The translations under genes were made by a program, and so were the position numbers. Shown piece after piece: positions 50,640-59,741 of a stretch of 64,000 bases of DNA. A model generated the notes under the pieces. The model was not told the origin of the DNA. It made no database searches and saw only the letters and a program-made list of their open reading frames with translations. The DNA comes from Actinocrispum wychmicini (lineage in GTDB: Bacteria > Actinomycetota > Actinomycetes > Mycobacteriales > Pseudonocardiaceae), in NCBI RefSeq assembly GCF_004345645.1, contig NZ_SLWS01000004.1, positions 806,001-870,000 of the forward strand, read 5' to 3'. Every line of letters starts with the position of its first letter. Positions within the stretch are counted from its first letter, which is position 1.

Positions 50640-51464
50640 CTACGCGACGCCGGGCGTCGTCCACGCGATGTCGTCGACCGCCAGCCATGTCTCGCCGGCC
50701 ACGGTCGCTGGAGTCACTCCGCTGAACGCCAGAACGTCCCGATGCAGGTGGGATTGGTCGACGTAGCCGCTGTCCGCCGCGACCCCGGCCGCGTCTTCGT
50801 TCGCGGCCAGGCGGTGGGCGGCGTGGTCGAAGCGGACCAGTCGCGCGGCGCGCTTGGGGGACAGGCCGATCTGTGCCCGGAACCGGGACCACAGGCGCTT
50901 GCGGCTCCACTCGATCTCGGCCGCCAGTTCGTCGACTCGGGCCTGCCCGCGACTGGCGATGATCCGGTCCCAGACCCAGGCCACCTCGCGGTCCACCGAC
51001 GGTCCCGTCTCCACTCGACAGGCAAGCAACGCCTCCACCGACGCGAAACGGTCCTGCCACGACGTGGCGTCGCCGAGTCGCTGTCGGATCCGTGCCGCGT
51101 CCTGGCCCCACAGGTCGTCGAGGGTCACCATCACGTGATCCAGTTCCGCGAGGGAGGCGCCCAGCACAGTGTGTGCGACGACTGGGGACAGGCGCACCTG
51201 GAGGCACTCGATGTTCTCGCCGCGCACGCGGACAGCGTCGTGCATGAACCCGGCGACAAGGTTGCCCCGCTGTTGCCGGCCGGTGGTGGCATCCACGATG
51301 AGCGGGCCGTGACCGAACTCCAGAACGAGCGTGACGGCCGGGTGTGGCACCACCCGCACGTCCACCGGGCCCGTCGCGCGACCGCGAAACCCGGCCATGC
51401 TGACACCGGCCACCCGGTTCGGCGTCGGTGGCCGTACGACGTCCCACCCGGCCGCGGATCGCAT
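50640..51464 (-). CDS. AraC-family transcriptional regulator
   Basis: 274 residues from ATG at 51464. The C-terminal half holds two helix-turn-helices (LAAEIEWSRKRLWSRFRAQIGLSP-type first and GVAADSGYVDQSHLHRDV second). The N-terminal domain is a variable cupin-like effector module. It diverges from the SnoaL-like gene at 51529, with 64 bp between, and probably controls it. The upstream stretch 50488-50639 contains only GC-rich CCTCG-type low-complexity sequence. Confidence 0.87.
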   Translation of the reverse strand: MRSAAGWDVVRPPTPNRVAGVSMAGFRGRATGPVDVRVVPHPAVTLVLEFGHGPLIVDATTGRQQRGNLVAGFMHDAVRVRGENIECLQVRLSPVVAHTVLGASLAELDHVMVTLDDLWGQDAARIRQRLGDATSWQDRFASVEALLACRVETGPSVDREVAWVWDRIIASRGQARVDELAAEIEWSRKRLWSRFRAQIGLSPKRAARLVRFDHAAHRLAANEDAAGVAADSGYVDQSHLHRDVLAFSGVTPATVAGETWLAVDDIAWTTPGVA

Positions 51465-51528
51465 AGGCCCATGCTATGCGGAACATTTGTCCAAGACGCT
51501 GGCGCCAGGGGCCGGCGACAGTAGGTCC

Positions 51529-51966
51529 ATGAGCGACAACATCATCCAGAACGCCTTCCAGGCGTTCGCCGGCAACGACCCCGACCGGATCGTGGCGGTC
51601 CTGACCGAAGACGCCGAATGGCTGTCGCCTCCTGGGAACGCCACTGCCGTCGCGCTGGAGACGACCAACCACATGGTGGGGGCGCAGGCGATCGCGCGCT
51701 TCTTCGCCGAGGACTTCCCTCGTCTGTTCGCGCGGGACGTCACCATCTCCTTCCACGGATCCCATACCGATGGCGAGCGGGTGACCGTGGAGGCGACCAT
51801 GACGGCGACGCTCGCCAACGGCAACCACTACAGCAACGACTACTGCTTCGTCTTCGAACTTCGGAACGGGCTGATCCACCGGGTTCGCGAGTACGTCGAC
51901 ACAGCCCGCGGGCACGGCATGGTCTTCGGTCCCACGGGTCGGCCCTTGGTCGAGAAGGCCCGGTGA
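51529..51966 (+). CDS. SnoaL-like / NTF2-fold protein
   Basis: 145 residues from ATG at 51529. An N-terminal helix pair (IIQNAFQAFAGNDPDRI, VLTEDAEW) and a curved beta-sheet with NDYCFVFELRNGLIHRVREYVDT mark it as a ketosteroid-isomerase-like NTF2-fold protein (YesE/SnoaL group). It could be an isomerase or a detoxifying binding protein. It is divergent from, and probably controlled by, the AraC gene. About 100 bp separate it from the biosynthetic cluster that follows. Confidence 0.82.
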   Translation: MSDNIIQNAFQAFAGNDPDRIVAVLTEDAEWLSPPGNATAVALETTNHMVGAQAIARFFAEDFPRLFARDVTISFHGSHTDGERVTVEATMTATLANGNHYSNDYCFVFELRNGLIHRVREYVDTARGHGMVFGPTGRPLVEKAR

Positions 51967-52066
51967 GGCGCGTTCTTGGGAAATGTCCAGCTTGGACGTG
52001 GTAGTGGCTGGTCAGGGGGGAGTTCGTGGATACCGTCTCGGTGACCGCGGACGTGGGGAGAGCCAG

Positions 52067-53098
52067 TTGAAGCTGCGTGATGTCTTCATCGGTGGGCTCG
52101 GTGTTTGCCTGCCTGAGGTTGTTCCCGTTCAGGAGGCTGTCGATCAGGGGTTGTTGGCGGCCGCGGTGGCTGAGCGGTCCGGGTACACCGGGGCCGCTGT
52201 CGCTGGGGACACGCCGCCGGTCGAGATGGCGTTGGCGGCCACCGAGCAGGCTTTGCGCAGGGCCGGTCAGAGGCGGGACGACCTGGCCATGCTGTTGTAC
52301 GTCGACAACTACGACAACGGGCCTGTCGGGTGGTACCCGCAGGCCTTCCTGCAGCGGCTGGCGACCGGTGGGGACATGGTTTCCGCGGAGGTTCGCCAGG
52401 GGTGCAACGGGATGTTCGCGGCGCTTGAACTCGCGGGCGGCTATCTGATGGCGCGGGAGCCGAAGGCGGCCGCGGTGATCGCGGCGGCGGACAACATGAC
52501 GCTGCCGCAGATCAACCGTTGGCAGTGTCTTCGGCCGGACTTCATCGTGGGTGACGCCGGTTCAGCCGTTGTCCTGACGAAACGGGCCGGGGTCGCGGCT
52601 TTGTTGTCGGTCGCGTCGGTGACTGTGGCCGAGTTGGAAGGGATGCACCGCGGCAATGAGCCGTTGTTCCCGCCGACGACCGGCCAGACGTGGGACTTCT
52701 CCCAACGCATCGACGACTTCAACTGGCGGGCCAGCACCGACGACGGGGTCGAACACCTGTGGCTGCCGTTGGTGAAGGCACGGGCCGAGTTGGTCGACCG
52801 GGTGCTGGACGAGGCCGGGATCGGCATCGAGGAGGTCACCCGCCTTGCCTACAACCACTCTTCCCGGGAGCACATCGAGTTCGGCCTGCTCAGCACGTTG
52901 GACGTACCGATGTCCCGGTCCACCTGGGAGTTCGGCCGACACGTCGGGCACCTCGGCGCGAGCGACCAGATCGTGGCGCTGGACCACATGCTCTCCCACG
53001 GTGAACTCGCCCCCGGCGACCACGTGTTGATGCTGGGGATGAGTCCCGGTGTGAACATCGCCGCCGCGGTCGTGCAGATCCTGGACCCGCCGAACTGA
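52067..53098 (+). CDS. KASIII-like acyltransferase (CloN2/CerJ type)
   Basis: 343 residues from TTG at 52067 (GGGGAG upstream; the frame back to 51983 lacks a ribosome site). The thiolase fold keeps the nucleophile Cys113 (VRQGCNGMFAAL) and His264 (YNHSSREH). The Asn of ordinary KASIII is replaced by His295 in GHLGASDQ, with Asp300 close by, as in KASIII relatives that transfer acyl groups to oxygen rather than condense. Together with the two genes that follow, it matches the pyrrole-2-carboxyl transfer set of aminocoumarin-type clusters. Confidence 0.82.
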   Translation: MKLRDVFIGGLGVCLPEVVPVQEAVDQGLLAAAVAERSGYTGAAVAGDTPPVEMALAATEQALRRAGQRRDDLAMLLYVDNYDNGPVGWYPQAFLQRLATGGDMVSAEVRQGCNGMFAALELAGGYLMAREPKAAAVIAAADNMTLPQINRWQCLRPDFIVGDAGSAVVLTKRAGVAALLSVASVTVAELEGMHRGNEPLFPPTTGQTWDFSQRIDDFNWRASTDDGVEHLWLPLVKARAELVDRVLDEAGIGIEEVTRLAYNHSSREHIEFGLLSTLDVPMSRSTWEFGRHVGHLGASDQIVALDHMLSHGELAPGDHVLMLGMSPGVNIAAAVVQILDPPN

Positions 53099-53115
53099 TC
53101 CCGGAGGACCGATCC

Positions 53116-54249
53116 ATGGAGTTCGGCTGGACCGCCGAGCAGCGGCGACGATACGAGGACGTGCTGGCCGCCACCACCGACGCGTTCCCACCCGAGGACG
53201 TCCACACCTTCACCCGGGACAAATGGTTGCGGCTGGGCAAACTGGGTGTCCTCGGCGCGAGCCTGCCACGGCGGTACGGCGGCGGCGAACTGTCCGCTGT
53301 GGACACCGCGAGGGTCTTCGAGGCGGCCGGCAAAGGATGCGCTGACACCGGACTGGTGTTCGCCGCGGCGGCGCACCTGTTCGCGTGCGCCATGCCCATC
53401 CTGGACTTCGGGTCCGACGCGACAAGGGAACGCCTGCTGCCTGGCCTCGCGTCGGGCGAACTGGTCGCCGCCAACGCGATGACCGAAGCGGACGCCGGCT
53501 CGGACGTCGGCACGTTGAGCACCACAGCAACCGAAACCAAGGGTGGGTTCGTTCTCAACGGCACCAAGACTTTCGTCAGCAACGGCCCGGTCGCCGACGT
53601 GTACGTGACGTACGCGGTCACGGACCCGGACGCGGGCAACTGGGGGATCAGCACCTTCGTGGTGGACGCGAACACCCCCGGAGCCAAGGCCGGGCCGCCG
53701 TTCCACAAACTCGGCCTGGACGGCTGCCCTGCCGGCACGGTCACGTTCGACGACTGTTTCGTCCCGGCCGACGCCATGCTCGGCGAACGCGGCCAGGGCT
53801 CGGCGATCTTCCAGCACTCGATGGGCTGGGAACGGTCCTGCCTGTTCGCGCTGTACCTGGGTGTCCAGGACCGGATGATCGAGCAGTGCGTCCAACACGC
53901 CCGGGAGCGCAGGCAGTTCGGCCACCGGCTCGGCGACTTCCAGTCGGTGGCCAACCGGATCGTGGACATGAAGCTCCGCCTGGAAAGCGCCCGGCTGCTG
54001 CTCTACCGCGCCTGTTGGGCGCTGGACAACGACGAAGCCCCGGCTCTGCACTCCGCACTGTCCAAACTGGCCGCCTCGGAGGGCGCGCTGGCCAGCGCGA
54101 CCGACGCCGTCCGCCTGTTCGGCGGCCGCGGATACCTGAGGTCCGAAGGCATCGAGGCCGCGCTGCGCGACGCGATGGGCAGCACCATCTTCTCCGGAAC
54201 CACCGACATCCAGCGCCGGATCGTCGCCATGGAGTTAGGACTGTCATGA
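53116..54249 (+). CDS. Acyl-CoA dehydrogenase-like flavoprotein, probable prolyl-carrier oxidase
   Basis: 377 residues from ATG at 53116 with CCGGAGGACC upstream. The FAD-binding segments MTEADAGSDVGTL and RRQFGHRLGDFQSVANRI and the C-terminal LFGGRGYLRSEGIE and IFSGTTDIQRRI are those of acyl-CoA dehydrogenases. Next to a stand-alone adenylation enzyme, this family member typically oxidises carrier-bound proline to pyrrole-2-carboxylate (PltE, RedW and CloN3 are known cases). It overlaps the adenylation gene by ATGA. The proline role is inferred from the gene set. Confidence 0.85.
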   Translation: MEFGWTAEQRRRYEDVLAATTDAFPPEDVHTFTRDKWLRLGKLGVLGASLPRRYGGGELSAVDTARVFEAAGKGCADTGLVFAAAAHLFACAMPILDFGSDATRERLLPGLASGELVAANAMTEADAGSDVGTLSTTATETKGGFVLNGTKTFVSNGPVADVYVTYAVTDPDAGNWGISTFVVDANTPGAKAGPPFHKLGLDGCPAGTVTFDDCFVPADAMLGERGQGSAIFQHSMGWERSCLFALYLGVQDRMIEQCVQHARERRQFGHRLGDFQSVANRIVDMKLRLESARLLLYRACWALDNDEAPALHSALSKLAASEGALASATDAVRLFGGRGYLRSEGIEAALRDAMGSTIFSGTTDIQRRIVAMELGLS

Positions 54250-55709
54250 CCCCGCCCATGACCCTGGACCGCCTAGTCCGTGACGCCGCCCGCCGCACCC
54301 CCGACGCCCCAGCGGTCCACACGGACGATGACACTGTCACATACGCCGAACTCGACCAGCTCGCCGACGACTACGCCGCGGCTCTGCACGCTAACAGTGT
54401 CACCGTCGGCGACCGGGTCCTGATCTGGGCCGAGAAGAACGTTGACACTGTCGCATTGATGCAGGGGGTGTTGCGGGTCGGCGCGGTGTACGCCCCAGTC
54501 GCGCCCTCGAACCCGCCTTCACGCGTCGGCCGCATCGCAGCAGGCTGCACACCCGCGCTGATCGTCACCGACGACGCCGGCCGCCAGGCCTGGGAAACCG
54601 ACTACCAGGTGGTGACGTTCGCCGAGCTACGCGCGAAAGCCGCGCAGGTCGAGCAGCAGGAAGGCGTCGACAAACAGCGCGACGAGACACATGTCAGCGA
54701 CCCCGACGACCCGGCCTACATCCTCTACACGTCCGGGTCGACCGGCGAGCCGAAAGGCGTGTGTATCAGCCACCGCAACGCTTTGGCGTTCGTCCGGTGG
54801 GCCGCCGAGGAGACCGGGTTGACCGGCGCCGACCGCCTGGCCAACCACGCGCCCTTCAACTTCGACCTCTCCGTGTTCGACCTGTACGGCGCGTTCCTGG
54901 TCGGCGCGGCGGTGGATCTGATACCCGCCGACTACGCCTACGCCGCCGAAGCGCTCGTGGAGTTCATGGAGAAACGCCGGATCACGGTCTGGTATTCGGT
55001 GCCGTCCGCGTTGTTGCTGATGATGCGGCTCGGTGGGCTGCTGGACCGGGGAGCACCGCCGGACCTGCGGGTGTGCGTGTTCGCCGGTGAACCGTTCCCG
55101 ACACCGAACGTGCTTCAGCTGCGCGCCGCCTGGCCGGGGGTGCGGCTGTTCAACTGGTACGGCCCGACCGAGACCAACGTCTGCACGTCCTATGAGGTCA
55201 CAGCCGCGGACGTGGACCGCGTCCGGCCGTTGCCGATCGGGACGGCGGCCAGCGGCGACACGATCATCCTGGACGAACACGGCGAGATCGTCGTCGACGG
55301 GCCGACCGTGATGTTGGGTTACTGGGGCCGTGAGCCCCAACGTGGCCCGTACCGGACCGGCGATCTCGGCCGGTACGACGAGCACGGCCAACTGGAGTAC
55401 CTGGGCCGCCGGGACGCCATGGTGAAGGTCCGTGGGCATCGCGTCGAACTCGGCGAGATCGAGGCCGCGATCTCGACACACGACGCGGTCGACGCGGTGG
55501 CTGTTGTCGTGGTCGGCGAGGGCATCGACATGCGCCTGCACGCCGTGGTCGTCCCCAAGGCGGGACAACGACCCGGCGTGCTCGCGATGAAGGCGCACTG
55601 TGCGCAACGGTTGCCCCGGTACATGATCATCGACACTGTGTCTCTTGTGGACGATCTGCCGCGGACCGCCAACGGCAAGGTGGACCGGGCTGCCCTGGTG
55701 GTGTCATGA
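54246..55709 (+). CDS. Stand-alone amino-acid adenylation enzyme, probable L-prolyl-carrier ligase
   Basis: 487 residues from ATG at 54246. Adenylation core motifs are clear: A3 YTSGSTGEPKG, A4 HAPFNFDLSVFD, A5 NWYGPTETN, A7 YRTGDLGRY, A8 GHRVELGEIE and A10 NGKVDRAAL. The shape (no condensation or carrier domain) and the neighbours point to a CloN4/RedM/PltF-type proline activator. It loads the amino acid as AMP-ester onto a free carrier protein, which is not present in this window. Its stop overlaps the convergent methyltransferase by 6 bp. Confidence 0.85.
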   Translation: MTPPMTLDRLVRDAARRTPDAPAVHTDDDTVTYAELDQLADDYAAALHANSVTVGDRVLIWAEKNVDTVALMQGVLRVGAVYAPVAPSNPPSRVGRIAAGCTPALIVTDDAGRQAWETDYQVVTFAELRAKAAQVEQQEGVDKQRDETHVSDPDDPAYILYTSGSTGEPKGVCISHRNALAFVRWAAEETGLTGADRLANHAPFNFDLSVFDLYGAFLVGAAVDLIPADYAYAAEALVEFMEKRRITVWYSVPSALLLMMRLGGLLDRGAPPDLRVCVFAGEPFPTPNVLQLRAAWPGVRLFNWYGPTETNVCTSYEVTAADVDRVRPLPIGTAASGDTIILDEHGEIVVDGPTVMLGYWGREPQRGPYRTGDLGRYDEHGQLEYLGRRDAMVKVRGHRVELGEIEAAISTHDAVDAVAVVVVGEGIDMRLHAVVVPKAGQRPGVLAMKAHCAQRLPRYMIIDTVSLVDDLPRTANGKVDRAALVVS

Positions 55710-56429
55710 CCGGCTGGGGACCGCGACCACGTAGTGGGTCGGCAGGTCGAGGGGAGTGCCGTCGGCGAGGGTCTCGGTGGTGTGCAGCATCAGGTCGCCC
55801 GCGTCCAGGATGGTGAACCCGGCCGCCGCGAACACGGTCTCCAGCTGTGCCTCGCCCGCGCTCGGCTGCAGGCCGATCCGGAAGTACGTGGAGACCCGGT
55901 CCAGCTTCCGCAGGTCCTCGCTCGACTCGTTGATCAGCCGCTGCATGTACGTGTAGCTCGCCGGCGTCAGCTCCTGGTCGAACACGCCGCCCAAGTCGCC
56001 CGCCAGCACGGCCAGCGATCGGACGCACGTCATCCGGTCCTCAGTGGACAGCTGGTGGATGACCCCGGACAGGTAGACGTTCACGTCGCCGAACCGGTCG
56101 TGGAACGCGCGAACCCGCTCCGCGTCCAGGACGTCCAGCGGGAGGTACTCGATGTTGTCCGCGGCGTTCTCGGCACGGGCCCGGTCGAGCGCGGCCACGG
56201 AGATGTCCGCGCCGATCACCCGCTCGAACAGTCCGGCCAGGTACCGCGTCTGGGTGCCGTTGCCGCAGCCGAGGTCGACCAGTGGCAGCCCGGGGTCGAA
56301 GTGCGGCTTGAACAGCTCGACGTGGGTGGCGGCGCCGAGCGTGGCCGAGCAGTCCCAGAACGCCTCGCCCGGCCGGCCGGGCAGGTCCTTCCAGAAACTG
56401 TCCCACAGCTTGCCGTACTGGCCGGCCAT
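55704..56429 (-). CDS. SAM-dependent class I methyltransferase
   Basis: 241 residues from ATG at 56429 (GAGAGGACA upstream). The SAM loop VDLGCGNGTQTRYLA, acidic VIGADIS and later LPLDVLDAE are standard Rossmann methyltransferase motifs. The convergent layout with the adenylation gene suggests that it may tailor the same product, though it could belong with the GH20 gene upstream on its own strand. Target atom unknown. Confidence 0.87.
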   Translation of the reverse strand: MAGQYGKLWDSFWKDLPGRPGEAFWDCSATLGAATHVELFKPHFDPGLPLVDLGCGNGTQTRYLAGLFERVIGADISVAALDRARAENAADNIEYLPLDVLDAERVRAFHDRFGDVNVYLSGVIHQLSTEDRMTCVRSLAVLAGDLGGVFDQELTPASYTYMQRLINESSEDLRKLDRVSTYFRIGLQPSAGEAQLETVFAAAGFTILDAGDLMLHTTETLADGTPLDLPTHYVVAVPSRS

Positions 56430-56467
56430 TGTCCTCTCCTCACTCAGAGCGGCGAACAGCGAAAGAT

Positions 56468-56511
56468 GACGGTCCGGCTTCTCTAGGGGGGAGAAGCGAA
56501 GCCGGACCGTC
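56468..56511. terminator. Hairpin with two competing stems between GH20 and methyltransferase genes
   Basis: Outer arms 56468-56481 and 56498-56511 pair perfectly over 14 bp (GACGGTCCGGCTTC). An inner 7-bp stem, GCTTCTC with GAGAAGC, shares bases with both outer arms, so the two folds exclude each other. It lies between the GH20 stop and the methyltransferase start, both on the minus strand. Besides termination this could act as an attenuator. Confidence 0.55.
56475..56490. repeat. 16-bp direct repeat, copy A
   Basis: CGGCTTCTCTAGGGGG, identical to 58241-58256. This copy lies 46 bp upstream of the methyltransferase start and just beyond the GH20 stop. The matching bases stop exactly at both ends. 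The pair brackets the GH20 gene. Confidence 0.7.
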
Positions 56512-56528
56512 GGTCGTGACCCGCCGTT

Positions 56529-58163
56529 CTACCTGGCGCCTGCGGGCCACGGGATCTGCGGGGACCGGTAGTAGTTGACGCGCATGGCGTCCCACCTCGG
56601 TCCCTGTGCGGCCAGCCGGCCGCTGAACCCCGCCCAGTCGTGCGTGGCAAGCGGTGACCAGCCGATCTCGGCGATCGCCGGCAACCGCGGGAACGCCATG
56701 AAGTCGACGTCCGCCACGCTCGACACCGTCTCCGTCCACAGTGGAGTCTCGACGCCGAGTACCGCGCTGTCCAGCACACCGGGCAGCACCCACGTCGGAT
56801 CCCAGCTGTACGCGGTCTGGACCTCGATGTACCCCGCCCAGCGCAGACCGAGCGGATCAGCCGGGACGGTCGGCGTGTACTTCATGTCGAGGTACGAGAA
56901 CACACACGGCGACATCACCACGGTAGCACCTTCGTGGGTGGTCTGCGCGAGCTTGTCCTCGGTGCCGTCATAGATCCAGAACTGACCGGTCGACGTGGCC
57001 GGGTTGGTCACGGTCAGCGCCGCGCCCCACCCCATCAAACGCTTGCCGTGCTTCGCCACGATCTGCTCGACCTGGTGCATGTACGTGGCGTAGTCCGCGG
57101 GCGTCGTGCTGATCGACTCGTCGCCGCCGACGTCGACGTACGGACCGGGGGTGAGCTCGGCGATCCGGCCGATCACGTCGTCCAGGAACTTGTAGGTGAT
57201 CGGCTTGTTGATGCACAGCGTGCCGTTCGGCGCCGGACCGACGCCGGTGAACAGCGGCTGGGCCTTCCCGTCACAGTTCAGCTCCGCGTACGACGCCAGC
57301 GCCGCGTTCGAGTGCGCCGGCCCGTCGATCTCCGGAACCACTGTCAGGTAACGCTTCCGAGCGTACTCAAGGATCGCGCGATAGTCCGCGGTGGTGTAGT
57401 AGCCGGCCGGACCGCCGCCGACCTGGGTGCTGCCACCGATCTGGGTCAGCTTCGGCCAGCCCGGGATCTCGATCCGCCAGCCCTGCTCGTCGGTCAGGTG
57501 CAGGTGCAGATAGTTGATCTTGTACAGGGTGATCTGGTCGATGTACCGCTGGACGTCCTTGACAGTCAGGAAATGCCGGGCCACGTCCAGCATGGCGCCC
57601 CGGTGCTGGTACCGGGGGTAGTCCACGATCCGTCCACCTGGGACGGTCCACGGCCCGGCCTGCCGGGACCGGGCCTCCACCGCGCCGGGCAGCAGCTGGC
57701 GCAGGCTCTGCACACCGGCGAACAGCCCAGCCGGCTTGTTCGCCCGGATCACCACCGACCGGTCGGTCACGTCGAGCTGGTAGCCCTCGTCGCCGACCTG
57801 CGGGTCGGCACCGCCGAGCGTCAACGAGATGCCGGGCAGCGGACGGTCGACCGGCGGCACCGGGATGACCGGGATGAGGTACCCGGTGGACGGCCGCAGC
57901 ACGCCGGCCAGCTGCTGGCCGATCTGCAGGGCGTCAGGGGAGCGCCACGACGTGAACACGACGGTTCCGGGACCGACCTGGTAGGTGGCGGCCGGATTCG
58001 GTTGCACGACAGCGGGTGCGGGCACGATCCGCTGCATCGACGTCGGTTCGGCGGCGGTCGGCGCCGCGCTGGCGCCGGCGGGTAAGAGGACGCTCGCGAG
58101 CGAGGCGAGCAGCAGACAGCTGGTCGCGGCTCTGCGCCGCGCCCGGTTGGTTCGAAGCGTCAT
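56529..58163 (-). CDS. Secreted family GH20 beta-N-acetylhexosaminidase
   Basis: 544 residues from ATG at 58163. A signal peptide with a basic start and hydrophobic core (CLLLASLASVLLPAGASA) ends near residue 33. The N-terminal GH20b domain (about 45-175) precedes the TIM barrel, with the catalytic Asp348-Glu349 pair in VDVGGDES and substrate-contact motifs HLTDEQGWR and VVPEIDGPAH. It removes terminal GlcNAc from chitin fragments or glycans outside the cell by substrate-assisted catalysis. It looks like a metabolic gene inside the biosynthetic region. Confidence 0.93.
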   Translation of the reverse strand: MTLRTNRARRRAATSCLLLASLASVLLPAGASAAPTAAEPTSMQRIVPAPAVVQPNPAATYQVGPGTVVFTSWRSPDALQIGQQLAGVLRPSTGYLIPVIPVPPVDRPLPGISLTLGGADPQVGDEGYQLDVTDRSVVIRANKPAGLFAGVQSLRQLLPGAVEARSRQAGPWTVPGGRIVDYPRYQHRGAMLDVARHFLTVKDVQRYIDQITLYKINYLHLHLTDEQGWRIEIPGWPKLTQIGGSTQVGGGPAGYYTTADYRAILEYARKRYLTVVPEIDGPAHSNAALASYAELNCDGKAQPLFTGVGPAPNGTLCINKPITYKFLDDVIGRIAELTPGPYVDVGGDESISTTPADYATYMHQVEQIVAKHGKRLMGWGAALTVTNPATSTGQFWIYDGTEDKLAQTTHEGATVVMSPCVFSYLDMKYTPTVPADPLGLRWAGYIEVQTAYSWDPTWVLPGVLDSAVLGVETPLWTETVSSVADVDFMAFPRLPAIAEIGWSPLATHDWAGFSGRLAAQGPRWDAMRVNYYRSPQIPWPAGAR

Positions 58164-58240
58164 GAGCCCCGTCCACGGATGGAAGTGAAGATGGTGGCCC
58201 AGTTCTTAACGGCCGCGTGAACCGGCCGTCCACCCGCGCG

Positions 58241-58256
58241 CGGCTTCTCTAGGGGG
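58241..58256. repeat. 16-bp direct repeat, copy B
   Basis: CGGCTTCTCTAGGGGG, identical to 56475-56490. This copy is 78 bp upstream of the GH20 start (minus) and 65 bp upstream of the P450 start (plus). On the minus strand both copies read CCCCCTAGAGAAGCCG upstream of a gene, so a shared regulator site is possible. Confidence 0.7.
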
Positions 58257-58320
58257 ATCACTAGGGCGCCAGCCCCTACGGTTGGTTGGGGCGCAACGGG
58301 ATTCGTGAAGGGGCGAGGCA

Positions 58321-59481
58321 ATGGCTGGACCGCCGGAGATCATGGTCGACGGAGGCCGCTCGCTGCTGGCCTGGCTGGCCGGGATGCGCGCCGACAGTCC
58401 CGTGTGGGAGGACGAGAACGGGCACTTCCACGTGTTCCGGTTCGACGACGTGCACCAGGTGATCGCGGACCCGGTCGCGTTCTCGTCGGACACCCTGCGC
58501 CTGGCCGGCCAGGACGAGACCCCACCCGGTACTCTGCTGCTGCTCGACCCGCCGCTGCACGGCAAGCTCCGCAAGCTGGTCAGCCTGGTGTTCACCCACA
58601 AGATGATCACCGAGCTGGAGCCCAGGATCGGCGAGGTCACCGCCGAGCTGCTTGACCGCATCGACACCGACGACTTCGACCTGGTGGACACGCTCGCCTA
58701 CCCGCTGCCGGTGATCGTGATCGCCGAACTGCTCGGCGTCCCACCGGCGGACCAGGAGCTGTTCCGGGACTGGGCGGACGTGCTCATGTCGTCCCGGCCG
58801 GACGACGAGGCCAGCATGAAACTCGTCTGCGAGGCGGTCCACGGTGTCGACACCTATCTGAGGGACCAGGCACGGGCCCGGCGGTCGAACCCCACCGACG
58901 ACCTGATCGGCCGGCTCGTCGCGGCCGAAGTGGACGGAGACCGGCTCACCGAGGAGGAGATCGTCAACTTCTCCGCCCTGCTGCTGATGGCCGGACACGT
59001 GACGACAACCATGTTGCTGGGCAACACAATGCTCTGTCTGGACGCGAACCCGGACGCGGCGGCGCAGCTGCGCGCGGACCCACGGCTGATCCCCAAGGTG
59101 ATCGAGGAGGTGCTGCGCGTCCGCCCGCCGTTCGTGAAGGTGGAACGCGCCACCACCCGGGACGTCGAGGTGGGCGGCACGGTCATCCCAGCGGATCGTG
59201 CGGTGTCACTGTGGCTCCTGTCGGCCAACTACGACGAACGCCGGTTCCCCGAGCCGGACCGCTTCGACATCCACCGCAAGCCGAACAAACACACCGCGTT
59301 CGGCCACGGCATCCACTTCTGCCTCGGCGCGCCGCTGGCCCGGATGGAGGGTGAGATCGCTTTGACCGCCCTGTTCGAACGGTTCTCGGAGCTGTCCGTG
59401 GATCCGTCCGCGCCGGCGCCTTACTACGAGTCGGGCATCTTCGGGGTGAAACAGCTGCGGGTGATCGCCAAGGCGCGGTGA
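58321..59481 (+). CDS. Cytochrome P450
   Basis: 386 residues from ATG at 58321 (AAGGGGCGAGGCA upstream). The I-helix oxygen-binding segment is LLMAGHVTTT, the K-helix pair is EEVLR, and the heme Cys334 sits in FGHGIHFCLGAPLAR. Its length is slightly below the usual 400 for actinobacterial P450s because the N-terminus is short. It needs a ferredoxin and reductase from elsewhere. It probably hydroxylates or oxidatively tailors the product of the cluster. Confidence 0.93.
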   Translation: MAGPPEIMVDGGRSLLAWLAGMRADSPVWEDENGHFHVFRFDDVHQVIADPVAFSSDTLRLAGQDETPPGTLLLLDPPLHGKLRKLVSLVFTHKMITELEPRIGEVTAELLDRIDTDDFDLVDTLAYPLPVIVIAELLGVPPADQELFRDWADVLMSSRPDDEASMKLVCEAVHGVDTYLRDQARARRSNPTDDLIGRLVAAEVDGDRLTEEEIVNFSALLLMAGHVTTTMLLGNTMLCLDANPDAAAQLRADPRLIPKVIEEVLRVRPPFVKVERATTRDVEVGGTVIPADRAVSLWLLSANYDERRFPEPDRFDIHRKPNKHTAFGHGIHFCLGAPLARMEGEIALTALFERFSELSVDPSAPAPYYESGIFGVKQLRVIAKAR

Positions 59482-59489
59482 CCGCTTCC

Positions 59490-59649
59490 GGTTCGGTTTG
59501 ACATGGGGACCCCCGCGGTGGGTGCAAGCCGACTACGCCGGCAGGCCAAGGGTTCTCCGTTACTCCACCCCGGACTCGGCCGTTTCGGCGGCTTCTGGCC
59601 TGCCGCCGCAGCCAGCTTATCCCCGCCGCGCCCCATGTAAAACCGAACC
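59490..59649. mobile_element. Second MITE-like element, 160 bp with 19-bp terminal inverted repeats
   Basis: GGTTCGGTTTGACATGGGG at 59490-59508 pairs with 59631-59649 at 18 of 19 positions. Outside both ends is TCC, a possible 3-bp target duplication. The interior has no coding frame. It is unrelated in sequence to the 163-bp family. It starts 8 bp after the P450 stop codon. Confidence 0.65.
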
Positions 59650-59741
59650 TCCGATGGGCGACGGGGGCTGGTGCCCGCTTGGCCGCGCCGGCTGAAGGCG
59701 GCCAAGCCTGTCCGAGCGGAGCGAGGACCAACAATACTGTC

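Noticed and set aside
52067..53098. Annotation of the KASIII-like gene as primary-metabolism FabH.
   Set aside because: The Asn of the FabH triad is replaced (GHLGASD), and the operon partners are an adenylation enzyme and an acyl-CoA dehydrogenase rather than fatty-acid genes.
54329..54452. TGACACTGTCA and two near matches in the adenylation gene as extra sites of the MerR-like protein.
   Set aside because: They fall inside coding sequence for Asp-Thr-Val and Ser-Val-Thr, and ACTGT/ACAGT is common in this genome's coding text. Location and reading frame explain them without a regulator.
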